From assembly GCA_031772625.1 (NCBI GenBank), contig CM062816.1, positions 631,563,269 through 631,627,268 of the forward strand: a stretch of 64,000 nucleotides of DNA, written 5' to 3'. The notes beneath the pieces are model-generated. The model was given only the letters and a program-made list of their open reading frames with translations, searched no databases and had not been told where the DNA came from. This document shows positions 30,780-42,815 of this stretch, one piece after another (position 1 is the first letter of the stretch; every line of letters starts with the position of its first letter). The DNA is from Pinus tabuliformis (taxonomy: Eukaryota > Streptophyta > Pinopsida > Pinales > Pinaceae). Made by a program: the position numbers and the translations under genes.

Positions 30780-33620
30780 GACATGCCATAGCACCTGACA
30801 TGTCTTAGAATTACTTGGCACAATGTGTCATGCGTTAAAATCCCCTACATTCCTTAGCTTGCTTTGACACTCCCTAGCACACCGTGGCACTTCCTGACAT
30901 GTCTTGGTAGTATAGCATACCTTGGCATTGCCTAGCATATAACCTTCTCACTCCCTCCTTAACACACCTAGAATTCATTGAAACTCCATCTCACACGCTC
31001 TTATTCATTAATTTCCATGCATTTTGAACTAGTGCTTCCTTATGTTTCCTTGAAACCCCCTAACACTCCCTAGCTCACCCTAGCACCTCACACATCTTAG
31101 CCTACCACCTTAACACTCTAGCATTCCTTGGCACTACATAGTATACCTTGTCACTCTCTCCTTAGCAAACCTAGACATCGCTGGCACTCTTGGTCACAAA
31201 ATCTTATTCATTCATTTCCATGAAATTTAACCTAGTTCTCCCTTGTGTTTCCCTAGCACTCCTTATCACTCCTTGACATGTTTTGTTACACCCTAGCACC
31301 TACGACATCTTGGCATGTCACCCTAGCCTCTAGCATGCCTTAGCACTGCCTAGCATACCTTGTCAATTTGTACTTAGCACACATAGAACTAACTGAAACT
31401 TATAATCACAAACTCTTATTTTTTCATTTCCATTCATTTTGACATAGTTATCCCTTATGTTTCACTTGCACTCCCACCTAACACTTCCTCACACGCATTG
31501 GCACATCTTGGCCGCATGTCGCCCTATAACTCTATCATTCCTTAAAATTTCCAAGCATGCCTTGTAACTCCTCCTTAACACACTTGGAACTCACTAACAC
31601 TCCATGCGACATGCTCTTATTCCTTCATTTCCATGCATTATGACCTAGTGCTCCCTTGTGTTTCCATAACACTCCCTAACACTCCTTGGCACACATTGGA
31701 ACACCATGGCACTTATCACATCATAGTAGGGTTTCCTAGCACTCTATCATCTATTGGCATTGGTTATCATTTGTTGTCACTCCCTCCTTAGCAGAGCTAT
31801 AACTTGTTAACACTCCCTATCACACACACACATTCATTCATTTACAAGTAATTGAAACGAGTCCTCCATTGTGTTTCTGTGGCAATCCCTAGCATGTGTT
31901 GGTGCCACATCCTAGAACCTAGCACACATTGGAATGTTTTAGCACTTGGAATGTCTTGACATGCCTAAAATTCCTTGGAACTTTATAACATGTGCTATCA
32001 CTTCCTGAAATTCCTTGCACACCTTGGCATTCCCTAGTTTTCATGCCCTAATAGATAACCTTACTTTTTTTGTGACTTGGGAAACCAGCCAAGTCATTGA
32101 AAAAATAGTGTTGTGCCTAGACCAAAGTCCCCCTTTGTCTCAAATTTCTTTTTCTATCCTCTTATCACAATCATAGGATTTCCTCCTACAAGTCTTAATA
32201 TGAAATTCTCCTAACAAACTTCGTCCATGGGACACCTAAAATTCACTGACACTCCCTGGAATAATCTTTTATTCATTCATTTCCATGATGTTTGACCTAG
32301 TTCTCCCTTATGATTCCCTGACACTCCTAAACACTCCTTGACATGCATTGACACTATCTGGCATATGTCAACACACCTTTTCATTCCTTGGCATGCCATG
32401 GCACTCCTTAATTATAATTCCCTCATAACTACCATTATTTTCTTTTAGACTTAGGAACCCAATCAAGTACTGCCTTGACTACAAAAACTTTACCAAGTTA
32501 CATTTACTATAACTATACTATGCCTTGTTCCCCTAATGGACTATAAATCATCTTAGTCTTCTCATGTCCAATATTAACTCATCCCACTTAACAAGTTACC
32601 AAGTTAAGGCTCACATTCAATAGTGCCCATAAAACAACTAAGCAACATAGTTTACATCTTCAAATGCCATAACATCTGGCACATATAATGATCCATTGGC
32701 ACTACATGGCACACATTATCATCCCCTGCATTCCTTGGCATGGTTTTCCACTCCCTAACAGATGCTACCACTCCCTAACATGCCTTGACACTCTATCATG
32801 CCTTGGCACTACCTAGCATATACCCTTGTCACTCCCTCCCTAACACAATTGGAACATGATAACACTCCCTATCACACACTCTTATTTATTCATTTCGATG
32901 CAATTTGAACTACTTCTCCATTGTGTTCTCATCACACTCCCTGACACACATTGGAACACCGTCGGACTTGGCACATCTTGTCATGTCGCCCTGGCACTCT
33001 AGCATTCCTTGGAAGTACCTAGCATACCTTGTCACTCCCTCCTTAACACACCTAGAATTTACTGACAATCCCTATCACACACTCTTGTTCATGCCTTTCC
33101 ATGCATTTGAAACTAGTGCTCCCCTATTTTTCCCTGACACTCCATAACTCACCTTGTCATGCATTGGCACACCTTAGCACCTAGCACATCTTTTCATGTT
33201 TCCCCGACCTCTAGAATGCCTTAGCACTACCTAGCATACCTTTTCACTCCCTCCTTAGCACACCTTGAAATCACTGACACTTCCTGTCACAAACTCTTAA
33301 TTATTCATTTTCATGCATTATTTTCACCTAGTGCTCCCTTGTGTTTCTGTAACGCTCCTTAACACTTCCTAGCACTATTTGGTACACCATGGCAGCTAGC
33401 ACATATTGGCTACATGTCACTCTGGCACGCTAGAATGACTTAGTGCTGCTTAGCATACGATGTCACTCCCCTCTTACCACACCTAGAACTCATTAACACT
33501 CCCTATCACACAGTCTTATTCATTCATTTCCATGCATTTTTACCTATTCCTCCCTTATGTTTCCCTAGCACTCACTAACACTAACCACACATTGGCACAC
33601 ATAACTATAATGAGTTTCAC
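30780..33620. repeat. Satellite-like tandem array, unit about 208 bp
   Basis: The anchor CATTCATTTCCATGCATTTT (with variants) recurs at about 31006, 31209, 31429, 31622, 31835, 32274, 32887, 33090, 33302 and 33521. Adjacent copies are 193-220 bp apart. After the anchor each unit reads GACCTAGTGCTCCCTTGTGT, TTCCCTAGCACTCC, GGCACACCTTAGCAC, TTGTCACTCCCTCCTTAGCA and CACTCCCTATCACACACTCT, in that order. Within the unit the words CTAGCAC and TTGGCAC recur every ten bases or so, suggesting growth from a short repeat. A non-repeat piece interrupts at ~32046-32220. Copies are quite diverged. Confidence 0.85.
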
Positions 33621-34792
33621 TAACAGTCAATCCAAAAACCCTTCCAAAGTCTAGCTAGTTATTTATTCTTCACTAATATATTAGGGTTAAGTTTATTTTA
33701 TAATGGTCACTGTGAAAATATTACTAGGTGTTTTTATCGCATAAAGTAATTATGATCTTCCACATGTACACAAGCATAATTGAGAAGTGTTTCCCATAAT
33801 CATGTAAGTGGAACTTCGACATGTACAACAGGGTAACCACAAAATATTTATCATATTTATGCAATTCAAGGTGATAGGAAAATATTTACATTATATACAT
33901 GAACATACTAAGATCAAGACCATTAGCATCATATCTACATATTTACTGCAAGACGAGGGTCATTACAACCCCTTAAAAATAGCCATAAGGCCTTCCTCTT
34001 TTGCAACTCCTTGACCACAAGGGTTTAATTAAAAAACACATAGTTCCTTTAAATATTTGTAGGTTGAGGCAACCACTTCAAGGACTTTAACTTAAAGATA
34101 ATCAAATATTTGTAATTTGTTACAATAATAAGTCCATTATGAACACTCCTCATCTTAGAGTTGGGTAGAGAGAGAGAATACTTGATTGATGCCAACCTTG
34201 TAAATGAAAAACTTTTCCTACTCATAGGTTGGACACTCCACCACTAGTTGACACCACTAACACACACCAAAACTCCAAGATACCCATAATATGCACCCTA
34301 CACCCAAAGGGCTTAGACTACACCTCCATGAAATGTACCTTCAACTTTAGATGTCCCAAAATAGTAATATCCTAACCCTAGCCTATCTGTTATATTTTTG
34401 TAACTTTCTCCTTAACTAACATTTGTTATTAACTATGTAATCCACTTACCATATACTATCTCTTGTTTGCACCCACCTAATATACAAGAACACTTATGTT
34501 TTTAATACAACCAAGTTAAGAGGGTACATTTCTTTCTTACAGTTAAATGTTTTCAATACAGCCAAGTTAAGAGCATGTGTTTCCTTTTCAAATTCCAAAA
34601 GTATAACATGTCTATCTCTATAGAATAATAAAAAATCATTGCATAAAAAAGGTAAGCTTAAAATTAAATTAAAATTAGATTATTATTATTATGATAAATA
34701 CACCAAATGTGGAAAAACTGTTTTCAAACAAAACCTTAAAAAAAGTGTTAGTTTATCAAATACAACTACAAAATTATTAATCCAACCTAGAT
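33621..34792. other. Unassigned non-coding DNA between arrays
   Basis: AT-rich sequence without a gene or obvious repeat. It ends at the inverted repeat at 34793. Confidence 0.5.
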
Positions 34793-34901
34793 CCATCTTA
34801 ACACGGATCTACTAAGTGCCGAGAGGGATCCAATCTCTCGATGTGAAAACCATTTTTCTGGTGCTTGGTAGATCTAGGTTAAGACAGATCTAGGCTGGTT
34901 G
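34793..34901. repeat. 109-bp hairpin (foldback), MITE-like or structural
   Basis: Left arm 34793-34820 (CAACCTAGATCCATCTTAAC...) pairs with right arm 34860-34901 (...AAGACAGATCTAGGCTGGTTG) with a few mismatches and an offset. Inside lies a second hairpin CGAGAG/CTCTCG (34820-34840). It directly precedes the pyrimidine tract, and a relative of the right arm recurs at 35678-35713 on the far side. Confidence 0.65.
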
Positions 34902-34929
34902 TATAGTACTATATAATATCTATATTTGC

Positions 34930-35580
34930 ATCTATGTGTCTCTTTCTTATTCGTTCTCTCTATCTCACCCCCAAAACATGCACACTCTCTCTCCATATAT
35001 ATCTCTCTCTCCCTCCCTCTTCCTCTCCGCCTCTCTCTCTTCCCTCTATCTCTCCTCTCTCCATCAGTCCCTTGTCACTCCCTCTCTCTCTACCTTTCTC
35101 CCTCTATGTCTTTCTTCTCCCTTCCCTCTCTCTCCCCCTCTAGCTTCATATCTCTCTCCTCTCTCTTAGTCCTCTCTCTCCCTTTATCTCTCACCTCCCT
35201 CTGTCCCCCCAATCACCTCTCTCCCTCCCCCCTCCATATTTATGCCTCCCTCTCTCTCTCTTTCCCTTCTCTCCCTATATTTATCCCCACCTATTCTCTC
35301 TCTCCCCTTCCCTCTTCTCTCCCTCTCTCTCTATCCATTTATCCCTTGTCACTCCCTCTCTCTCTCCACCTTTGTCTCCCTATTCCTTAGTTCTTTCCTC
35401 CCTCTCTCTCCACCTGTATCTCCCTATGCCTTAGTTCTTTCCTCCCTCTCTCTTCCCCTCCAACTCCATATCTCTCTCTCCCCCTCCAACTCCATATCTT
35501 TATCCCCCACTCTCTTCTTCTCTCTATCCCCCCTCTCTCTTCCTACCTCCTTCTCTTTGTCTCCCCCAATCACTCTCTAA

Positions 35581-35621
<41 letters not shown>

Positions 35622-35660
35622 CACTCCATCTTTGTCACTATCTCCCTCTCTTCCCTTCAC
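34930..35660 (+). repeat. Pyrimidine-only tract, degenerate CTCTCC repeat
   Basis: About 730 bp almost entirely of C and T on the plus strand, built from CTCTCTCC, CCCTCTCT and short TATCTC words, with a pure (CT)n run at ~35584-35619. The Ser/Leu/Pro-rich frames across it are by-products of the composition. Such one-sided strands can form triplex DNA. Confidence 0.9.
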
Positions 35661-35920
35661 TTTGCTTGCTATCATTACTTGGATCCTTAGTTAATATAGA
35701 TCTATGTTGGTTCTTACTAATATTTGTATTATATAAATTTCACATCCTTAAATACAAAAGTATTCTCATTTTTTATTTTATTAGAATATTAATTTAGTTT
35801 ATATGGGAATAATTTTAGTAGTTGTGAGGATAGAGGGTTTATATATATCTCAAAACTAATTACATCCCTTTCCCTATTAGCTTCAAATAAAAAATGTTAT
35901 AAAATTAATTTTTTTTTATT

Positions 35921-36675
35921 GTGAAATAAGTTATGGTTTTTGGGCATGTGGTATTGATAAGGTATCATATTGGCCGATGGTATTATTACAAAGCGTATTT
36001 ACAAGTTAATAATATCCATGGTAAAGTGGGGGTGAATGTCGATGGTTAAGAATCTTGTCATATTGTATAAAATATTTAGATTGTGAAATAAGATATAATT
36101 TTTTCACATGTGGTATTGATAAGACATTGTATTAGGCCATGCTATTGTAACAAAGCTTGTTCACAAGTTCATAATATCAACGACAAAGCGGGGGTGAATA
36201 TCCATGATTAAGAATCCTATCATATACTTATGAAATATTTTGATTTTGAAATAAGTTATGTTTTTTGGGCATGCGATATTGATAAGCCATGGTATTGGCC
36301 CATGGTATTGGAACAAAGTCTATTTCCATGTTAATGATATCCATGGTAAAGTGAGAATGAATATCCATGGTTAAGAATATTTTCATATTGTTATAAAATA
36401 TTTTGATTGTGAAATAAGTTATGTTTTTAGAGCATGTGGTATTGATAAGCCATATTAATTGCCGATGGTATTATAATAAAACCAATTTTTTACAAGTTAA
36501 TAATATCCACTACAAGGTGGGGGGTGAATATCCATGGTTAAGAATCTTGTCATATTGTTCTAAAATATTTTGGTTGTGAAATAAGTTATGGTTTTTGGGC
36601 TTGAGGTATTGATAGGTCATGGTATTGGCTCATGGGATTGTAAAAAAACCTATTTACAAGTTAATAAAAAAATCA
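35921..36675. repeat. Tandem array, unit about 163 bp, 4.5 copies
   Basis: GTGAAATAAGTTATGGTTTT and variants begin at 35921, 36083, 36246, 36409 and 36576 (spacing 162, 163, 163, 167 bp). Each unit goes on with GGTATTGATAAG, GGCC(G/A)ATGGTATT, ACAAGTTAATAATATCCA and AAAGTGGGGGTGAAT, and the last is partial. The unit length is near that of many plant satellites. Confidence 0.9.
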
Positions 36676-36959
36676 AAATATAACAAATTGAATTTTATTA
36701 TTTTTATCTTTAATTGAGCCAACATTTAGATTTTTGCACTCATCCCCATACTTTTGACTTTTATTATTATTATTATTCCTATTATTCTTTAACTAAGCCC
36801 ATATTTAGAATTGTCTACTTACTTACATTATGCCTACATATCTACTCTATACTCTATAATTATTGTATTTATTGTTTTTTAGGGGGGGACATTTTAACAT
36901 TTTTGAAAAAATTCACCCTTAATTTTGATGTAACATAGCCCTCCTAATTCCAGTCTTCA

Positions 36960-38330
36960 TTTAGTTTCTAAAACAAGTAGTATATTTTCACTTTTCATAG
37001 GGCAGAGGGAAAACTAGTAGATGTTTTCAGTTTTCACAAGGCGGGAGGGAAAGCTAGATTGAAGAAAGCTGTGAATTAAATTTTCACTTTTCATAAGTTG
37101 GAGGGAGGGAAAAATAGTAGCATATTTTAAATTTTCACAGGCGGGAGGGAAAACAGGATTGAAGAGAGTTGTGAATTAAGGATTTACCAGTAGCAGATTG
37201 ATATCGAACCCCACCATTATATCTTCACTCCATTAATGGCACTCAGGTATGTTTCCTTTCTAACCTCGCTGCATTTACACCCCACTTTTAGTCTTCTTCC
37301 ACACAGGGAGGAGTACACACACCTCAGATCTCTGGTTAAAAACTCACTATTTTTTTCATCCTTTCATTTAAGTTTACGAGTAGTATATTTTCACTTTTCA
37401 TATGGTGGGAGGGAAAATGAGATTGAAGAGAGTTGTGAATTAAGGTTTTACCAGTAGTACACTACTATTGAACCCCACCATTGGATATTCAATCCATTAA
37501 TGGCGCGCAAGTATGTTCCATTTCTAACCTCGTTGCATTTCCACCCCACTTTTAGTCTTCTTCCACACAAGGAGGACTGGTTCAAAATTCACTATTTTTT
37601 TCATCCTTTCTTTTAAGTTTAAGAGTAGCATATTTTCACTTTTCGCAAGGCCGGAGGGAAAATGAGATTGAAGAGTGTTGTGAATTAAGGTTTTACCAGT
37701 TGCAGACTGATATCGAACCCCACCATTGGATCTTCAATCCATTAATGGTGCCAATGTATGTTTCATTTCTAATTTCACTACATTTCCACCCCACTTTTAG
37801 TCTTCTTCCACACAGGGAGGAGTACACACACCTCAGATCCCCCACCATTGGATCTTCAATCCATTAATGGCACCCAGGTATGTTTCATTTACACCCCACT
37901 TTTAGTATTCTTCCACATAGAGAGGAGTACACACACCTCAGATCTGTGGTTCAAAATTCATTATTTTTTTCATCCTTGCTTTTAAGTTTATGAGTAGCAT
38001 ATTTTCACTTTTCACAGGGTGGGAGGGAAAACGCAATTCAGGACCTCAGATCTGTGGTTCAAACTTCACTATCATTTTCATCCTTGATTCTAAGTTTATG
38101 AGTAGCATATTTTCACTTTTCACAAGGTGGGAGGGAAAACAAGATTGAAGAGAGTTCTGAGTTAGTTTCTAACCCCGTTGCATTTCCACCCCACTTTTAG
38201 TCTTCTTCCATACAAGGAGGACTAGTTCAAAATCCACTATTTTTTTCATCCTTTCTTTTAAGTTTAAGAGTAGCATATTTTCAACTTTCACAGGGCGAGA
38301 GGGAAAATGAGGTAGTATAGGTAAAATCAT
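36960..38330. repeat. Tandem array, unit about 245 bp, with truncated copies
   Basis: TAGCATATTTTCACTTTTCA followed by GGGAGGGAAAA recurs at ~37381, 37626, 37995, 38103 and 38270. CACTTTTAGTCTTCTTCCAC recurs at ~37286, 37550, 37795, 37900 and 38195. Full units are near 245-264 bp, and the shorter spacings (~105-170 bp) are deleted copies. Each full unit also has AACCCCACCATTGGATCTTC and CCATTAATGGC. Confidence 0.85.
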
Positions 38331-40287
38331 ATGTATTTTTCCTTCTTTTATGGTTTGTATCTATAGAGTTGATTTTACTAGGTGTACATTGTATGAATCT
38401 CAAAATTTAGCTTTAGGAAATCCTATTTTTATTCTTTCCAAGAAAAACTCTGTAGGGAATCCGAATGGATGTTTCCCCACATTCATGGATGACATCCCTG
38501 GTAAACCCATTGGCATTGAATAGTGCACCTCACACAAGGGATATTGAATAGGGCATCTACTAGCACATAAATAGCCAAATACCCAGTAACATTAATGACA
38601 TTCTGTTGGGCTAACCCCTTGGGCTCAATAAATCGTAATCAACTACACTATTTTCCATACTATCATATTGATCCTATTTAACATTTTGTTAGAGTAACCA
38701 TAACAATCCAAGCCTATTCCTCTTTTATTTTGGTTTTTAATTCCTTGTTTCGTGTGGTGACAACTTTTATATGACTACATAGATGTTTATTTTTGTTAGA
38801 GTATATGTTGAAAAGTAGATGCTCTCTTACATTCTACCTTGTTTGTTATGTATTGATGGAGTTCCGTTTCAGTAGTTGTGACCAAAGAACTGTGTAAGGC
38901 ATGTATACAAGGATTCTCGTATCACTATTTATAAACTGAACATTGTCCTTAAATAGGAAAAGTAGATCCTTAATGCTAAAAGTTTGTATCTCAGGGAACT
39001 TCCAATCCTAATAAATGAGGTGAAATTTAAGTGTTTCCATAATCCAAATCTCAGGTCTTGTGAATTCACTCATATATGGTCCTCGAAACGTGAAGTGAAA
39101 TTTAATTATTTCCGAATCTTAAGTTCTATGAATTCACTCATATTTTGTGCTAGAATCTTTGCAGCAAATGGGAAGAATTTCTTTTAGTTGCATTCAAATT
39201 TTCCAAAAATAATACTAAATTTCTCCTTGACTAAAATTCTCCCTGAAATGGCTTTGGTATTGAAAATTTTCTAAATATTTTTAGGAAAACAACCCAAAAT
39301 ACTTTTTCTAGATTAGATTTTTATAACACTAGGTACTAAAATAGTCTTCTATTTTCTGCTGCAAATGTCTAATAAAGTCTTCCTAGAAACTGATCCGAAA
39401 ATTAGGTAGATGCACTGGATGGATTAAATAATTTTTAATGAATAATCACTTAACATAAATGATATATTACATTGCATAAATATATAACTTAGAAGTGTGA
39501 AATGAAAAATAAATCTCAACGAGATTGACATATTCTTAATCGAGTTGAATGAGGCTAGGAATAAGTTTGACTAGAGTGTGTTGAAAATGGCATAATTTTG
39601 TTCTGGTTGGATAGATTTAGAACTAAAAATCAACATTTTTCTTGCTTGCATAACTTGGGAAGATTTTTGTATCTCAAGTCTCAACCTTACTGAATAATAT
39701 GATTTATGGCTTGGAATGTTGAGCTATGTTGTGATACCACTTGCTAGTAACCTAAACACTTTGGATGAAAATCTAGTTGTGAATTTTACTTGCAAAAGAT
39801 ATAAGTGAAAATATAGATTAATTGTCCCTTGTGTAGAATTTCCTTGAAATTCTGCTACTGCTTGAATGAATAAATATGAAACTAATTGTTCCATGAAGAC
39901 AAAAAAGATATCTATGAATTTGTAGTGGAATAGACCATAAATAAAAAACAGTCACACAATAGAAAAAAAACAAATTTTTCTAGGGAACCTAATTGGAAAA
40001 ACCCTCTGCTAGTTGTAGAAATTTAAAATACTATCCATATTAGACTTTGAGACACCTTCTTCAAGACCAGGTTCATCGATTGTTATTGGTTTCCATATTC
40101 ATTTTCATAGGCATTAGGGTTGTTGTCCACCAAATCAGTCAGCTAGAAAGTGTCTCTTTGATTTCAGAAAGTAGGTCAGGGTCAACTTCATCCAAGAATC
40201 CCCTAGAAGGCTCATTAGTAGCAAGAAGAAATGTCTTCTTTTATTTTATTTCATCACATGCATCCATCATAGTCACTGATTTGTCTT
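38331..40287. other. Non-coding DNA left of element D
   Basis: No gene recognised. Just left of D (about 40040-40280) the minus strand has a short protein-like frame (NEPSRGFLDEVDPDLLSEIK) that I cannot assign. Bases 40283-40287 (GTCTT) are the left duplication of element D. Confidence 0.5.
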
Positions 40288-40749
40288 TGTTGGCATTATG
40301 TTTCTGGTATGGCTCTATGTTACAAGTGTTGTACTTGATGGCAACTCAATCTAATGGCAACGCTCTATTCAGACTCTCAAAATGTTGGAAATTAAGAGGT
40401 TCGCAGGTGAATGGTGTAGAGCATTGGAAAGGTATGTTTTAACGAATAACTTAGTGGTGTTTCAAGCAATAGTTGTAACCTTTTCTTTGTTATAAAATAA
40501 GGAGAATGTAATGAGAATGAGCACGAATGACCCAATCACTAATAGTTATCTTCTCTATGCAGGAAAAGACAAAAGTAGGAAGGCACGGTGCAAAACGAGA
40601 GTTCCATGAGGAGATAACGGCTGTCCCTCCAAAACCAAATAAAATCCACACCAGGGCGAGTAAATCAAGGCAGATCAATCCGGGACGAGATGAAGGACTG
40701 TTAGTTCGGAAGGCTAGGCAGAGAAAAGAGAGGAGTTAACAGTTTAACA

Positions 40750-40780
40750 GATCCCTCAGGATCTTTGATCCTGAGGGATC
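40750..40780. repeat. Perfect 14-bp-stem hairpin in solo LTR F
   Basis: GATCCCTCAGGATC, loop TTT, GATCCTGAGGGATC, with no mismatch. It ends 46 bp upstream of the TATA box of F, a position suited to a regulatory site. Confidence 0.85.
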
Positions 40781-40826
40781 GTTACTTTCAATTATTTTGT
40801 TGTTTAGTTAACTCTGCCATTACTTG

Positions 40827-40834
40827 TATAAAAA
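40827..40834 (+). promoter_or_regulatory. TATA box of solo LTR F
   Basis: TATAAAAA in the context CTTGTATAAAAAGGGGCAG, a strong plant TATA match. Confidence 0.65.
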
Positions 40835-42216
40835 GGGGCAGCATCGAAGACTTCAGGGACTTTTGATTATCTTGTATCTTTACTTTCTGTCTACAGACTT
40901 CACAGTTGGTTAAACTCAGACTATCGAGTCTCTTTGAGACTTAGTTTTGTTGTACTATCATTGATGCGTTAATATAATATATTTGGTGTTACATTCTCCC
41001 TGCATCTGAAGTAAGTTACGGCGGTGTGCCATTGGAAGCTAAGGGCCCGGCTCCAACGGACACTGGCTGATTGTATCATTACAGTTTGGCTTTGTGTGGT
41101 TTGTTTATTGTTGTTAATAATCTGATATACTTACATGCTGTTCCATACTCGTTCATCAGTAGTTTTCCTTTTGTAAATCTTTGTAACAAGTTTACATCAT
41201 ATTTCCAGAATTGATCACATAACATTGTTCTGAGTTGTTCACTTCTGTTATAGAATTTATAAGTGGAATGTTTTAGCTACATATGGTTGGAGTGACGATC
41301 ATAAGAAGATGGAATTAACGTTGTGTGTGGACTACTGGTGATCATTTCAGATTATGTGTACATATGATTGACGTTTCCTATTTATGGTGGTTTGTTGTTC
41401 CATTTGATTAAGCTGTCTATTGGTACAAAAGATTGCTCTTTCTTTGTATGTAAGTTGATGCCAAGAATTGAGAGTGTTGAACTCGCGAGATTTAGTTTCT
41501 TTACTGCCGTTCCTTTTAATGCTGTTCCATTTCTGAATTGCCGTTCCATTCTGCTTTCTTGCTCTTCCTTTTTACTTGCATTCATTGGTTTGGTGTGGGA
41601 GGAGGATCAAGGCTGTCGTGAGACACAACAAACGCTATTATGCTCCCAGATCCATGATCCATACTCTAATTCCTTTTCCTTCATCAGTTTCTAGAGGGAT
41701 GGGTTACTATTTCCGTACCCTTGACTGATAAAGTTGCCGCGTGTGGTTTCTTTATGCAAAAGTAATTTAGCCATAGCTTAGCATCCGTTTACTCTTGTAT
41801 TTCTTAGACCTATACTACTAAGCATTACTCTGACAAATAGCCTCAAATTGAGATACCCTTTACAATAACAAAATGCTCCTGGATTGACTTGTAATGTGAG
41901 ATAACTAGAGGTGAAAAAGACCCTTGTTACAGCTCTACAAATGGTTCAAAAGGTGCGGACCCGCAGGCACGCTGTGCAGGAAGTGCGGTCATACCCGCAG
42001 GTTACCCGTTCAGAAGGTGCGGTCCCCCAGTTCACTCACTTCGAGGCAGAAAAGTGCGCTCACGTGGGTTTTCTTATGTTTGGCCCATGGTATTTGGACC
42101 GTCATTCATGAACCTATGGTTTTGGCCCATGGTATAGGATCTAATTTAGCCCCGGTTTGGATCCCTTGTTTTGGTTATTTGATGGTTTTGCCCCATGGTG
42201 TGAATGAGGGCTTGAC

Positions 42217-42224
42217 TATAAATA
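42217..42224 (+). promoter_or_regulatory. TATA box of the D LTR
   Basis: TATAAATA in GACTATAAATAGGGAAGG; an identical copy lies at 49105-49112 in the 3' LTR. Confidence 0.7.
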
Positions 42225-42439
42225 GGGAAGGAGATCACTTGGCCAATGCACCTTTGTAAATTGAATATCTTAAGATTTGAAATATTGGGTTATCGGTTTA
42301 AAAGCTTGATCTATATAAAAGTGAAGTTGAAAGTGAATCTATAAAGTGTGATCAATCGGGCACAAGATCAGATCTGAGAATCTGACTGTCAGTGGCACAT
42401 AGGAGGACTATTTATTTGGGTTCTAATTAGAGGTATGCA

Positions 42440-42815
42440 GACCATTCACTGCGAAAGTGTGGGCGTAAACAACAGAGCGGAAGTTCCGGTGTGGAGGAAC
42501 GCAGGTGATACACAGAGAAAGTGCGAGGGTACACAGCGAAGCAAAAGTACCAGTGCGGTGGTACGCAGCATGATAGAGGTTCAGGTGCGGAAGCACAGTA
42601 AAGGTACGCGGTGTGATATAAGGTCAGTTGCGGAGGCACAGTAAAAGAACGTGATGCTACAGAAGCCGTAGTTGCGTAGCTACGTGGCGCGATAGAAGCA
42701 GAGGTGCGAGGGCACAGTAAAAGTACGCGGCGCGCTTGAAGACACAGTGCGTGGGCATGCGACGAAGCGGAAGGCTCTCTGCGGGGATACACAGAGACGC
42801 AGAAGGTGAAGTGCG
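42440..42815 (+). repeat. CG-rich degenerate short repeat in the 5' LTR of D
   Basis: Repeats of a ~30-40-bp theme, roughly GTGCGGAGGTACGCAGCG then GATAGAAG, lie downstream of the TATA box (R/U5 side). The counterpart at 49335-49710 has CG where this copy often has TG or CA. Confidence 0.65.

Larger units (their letters stand above)
40415..41939 (+). mobile_element. Element F: solo LTR inserted in the 5' LTR of D
   Basis: 1525 bp starting TGTAGAGC and ending GCTCTACA, an 8-bp inverted repeat with TG...CA ends. It is flanked by AATGG (40410-40414 and 41940-41944), is absent from the 3' LTR of D, and has no coding internal region. These are the marks of a solo LTR left by LTR-LTR recombination. 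A TATA box at 40827-40834 suggests plus orientation. Confidence 0.9.

Noticed and set aside
32905..33147. 80-codon frame in the 208-bp array
   Set aside because: It depends on repeat text and is interrupted in the other units.
34926..35580. Long Ser/Leu/Pro-rich open frames in three phases
   Set aside because: They are by-products of the C/T-only composition; overlapping frames all look alike and have no domain.
40047..40442. 131-codon frame spanning the left edge of element D
   Set aside because: It crosses the host/LTR boundary and part of the LTR, so it cannot be one ancestral gene.
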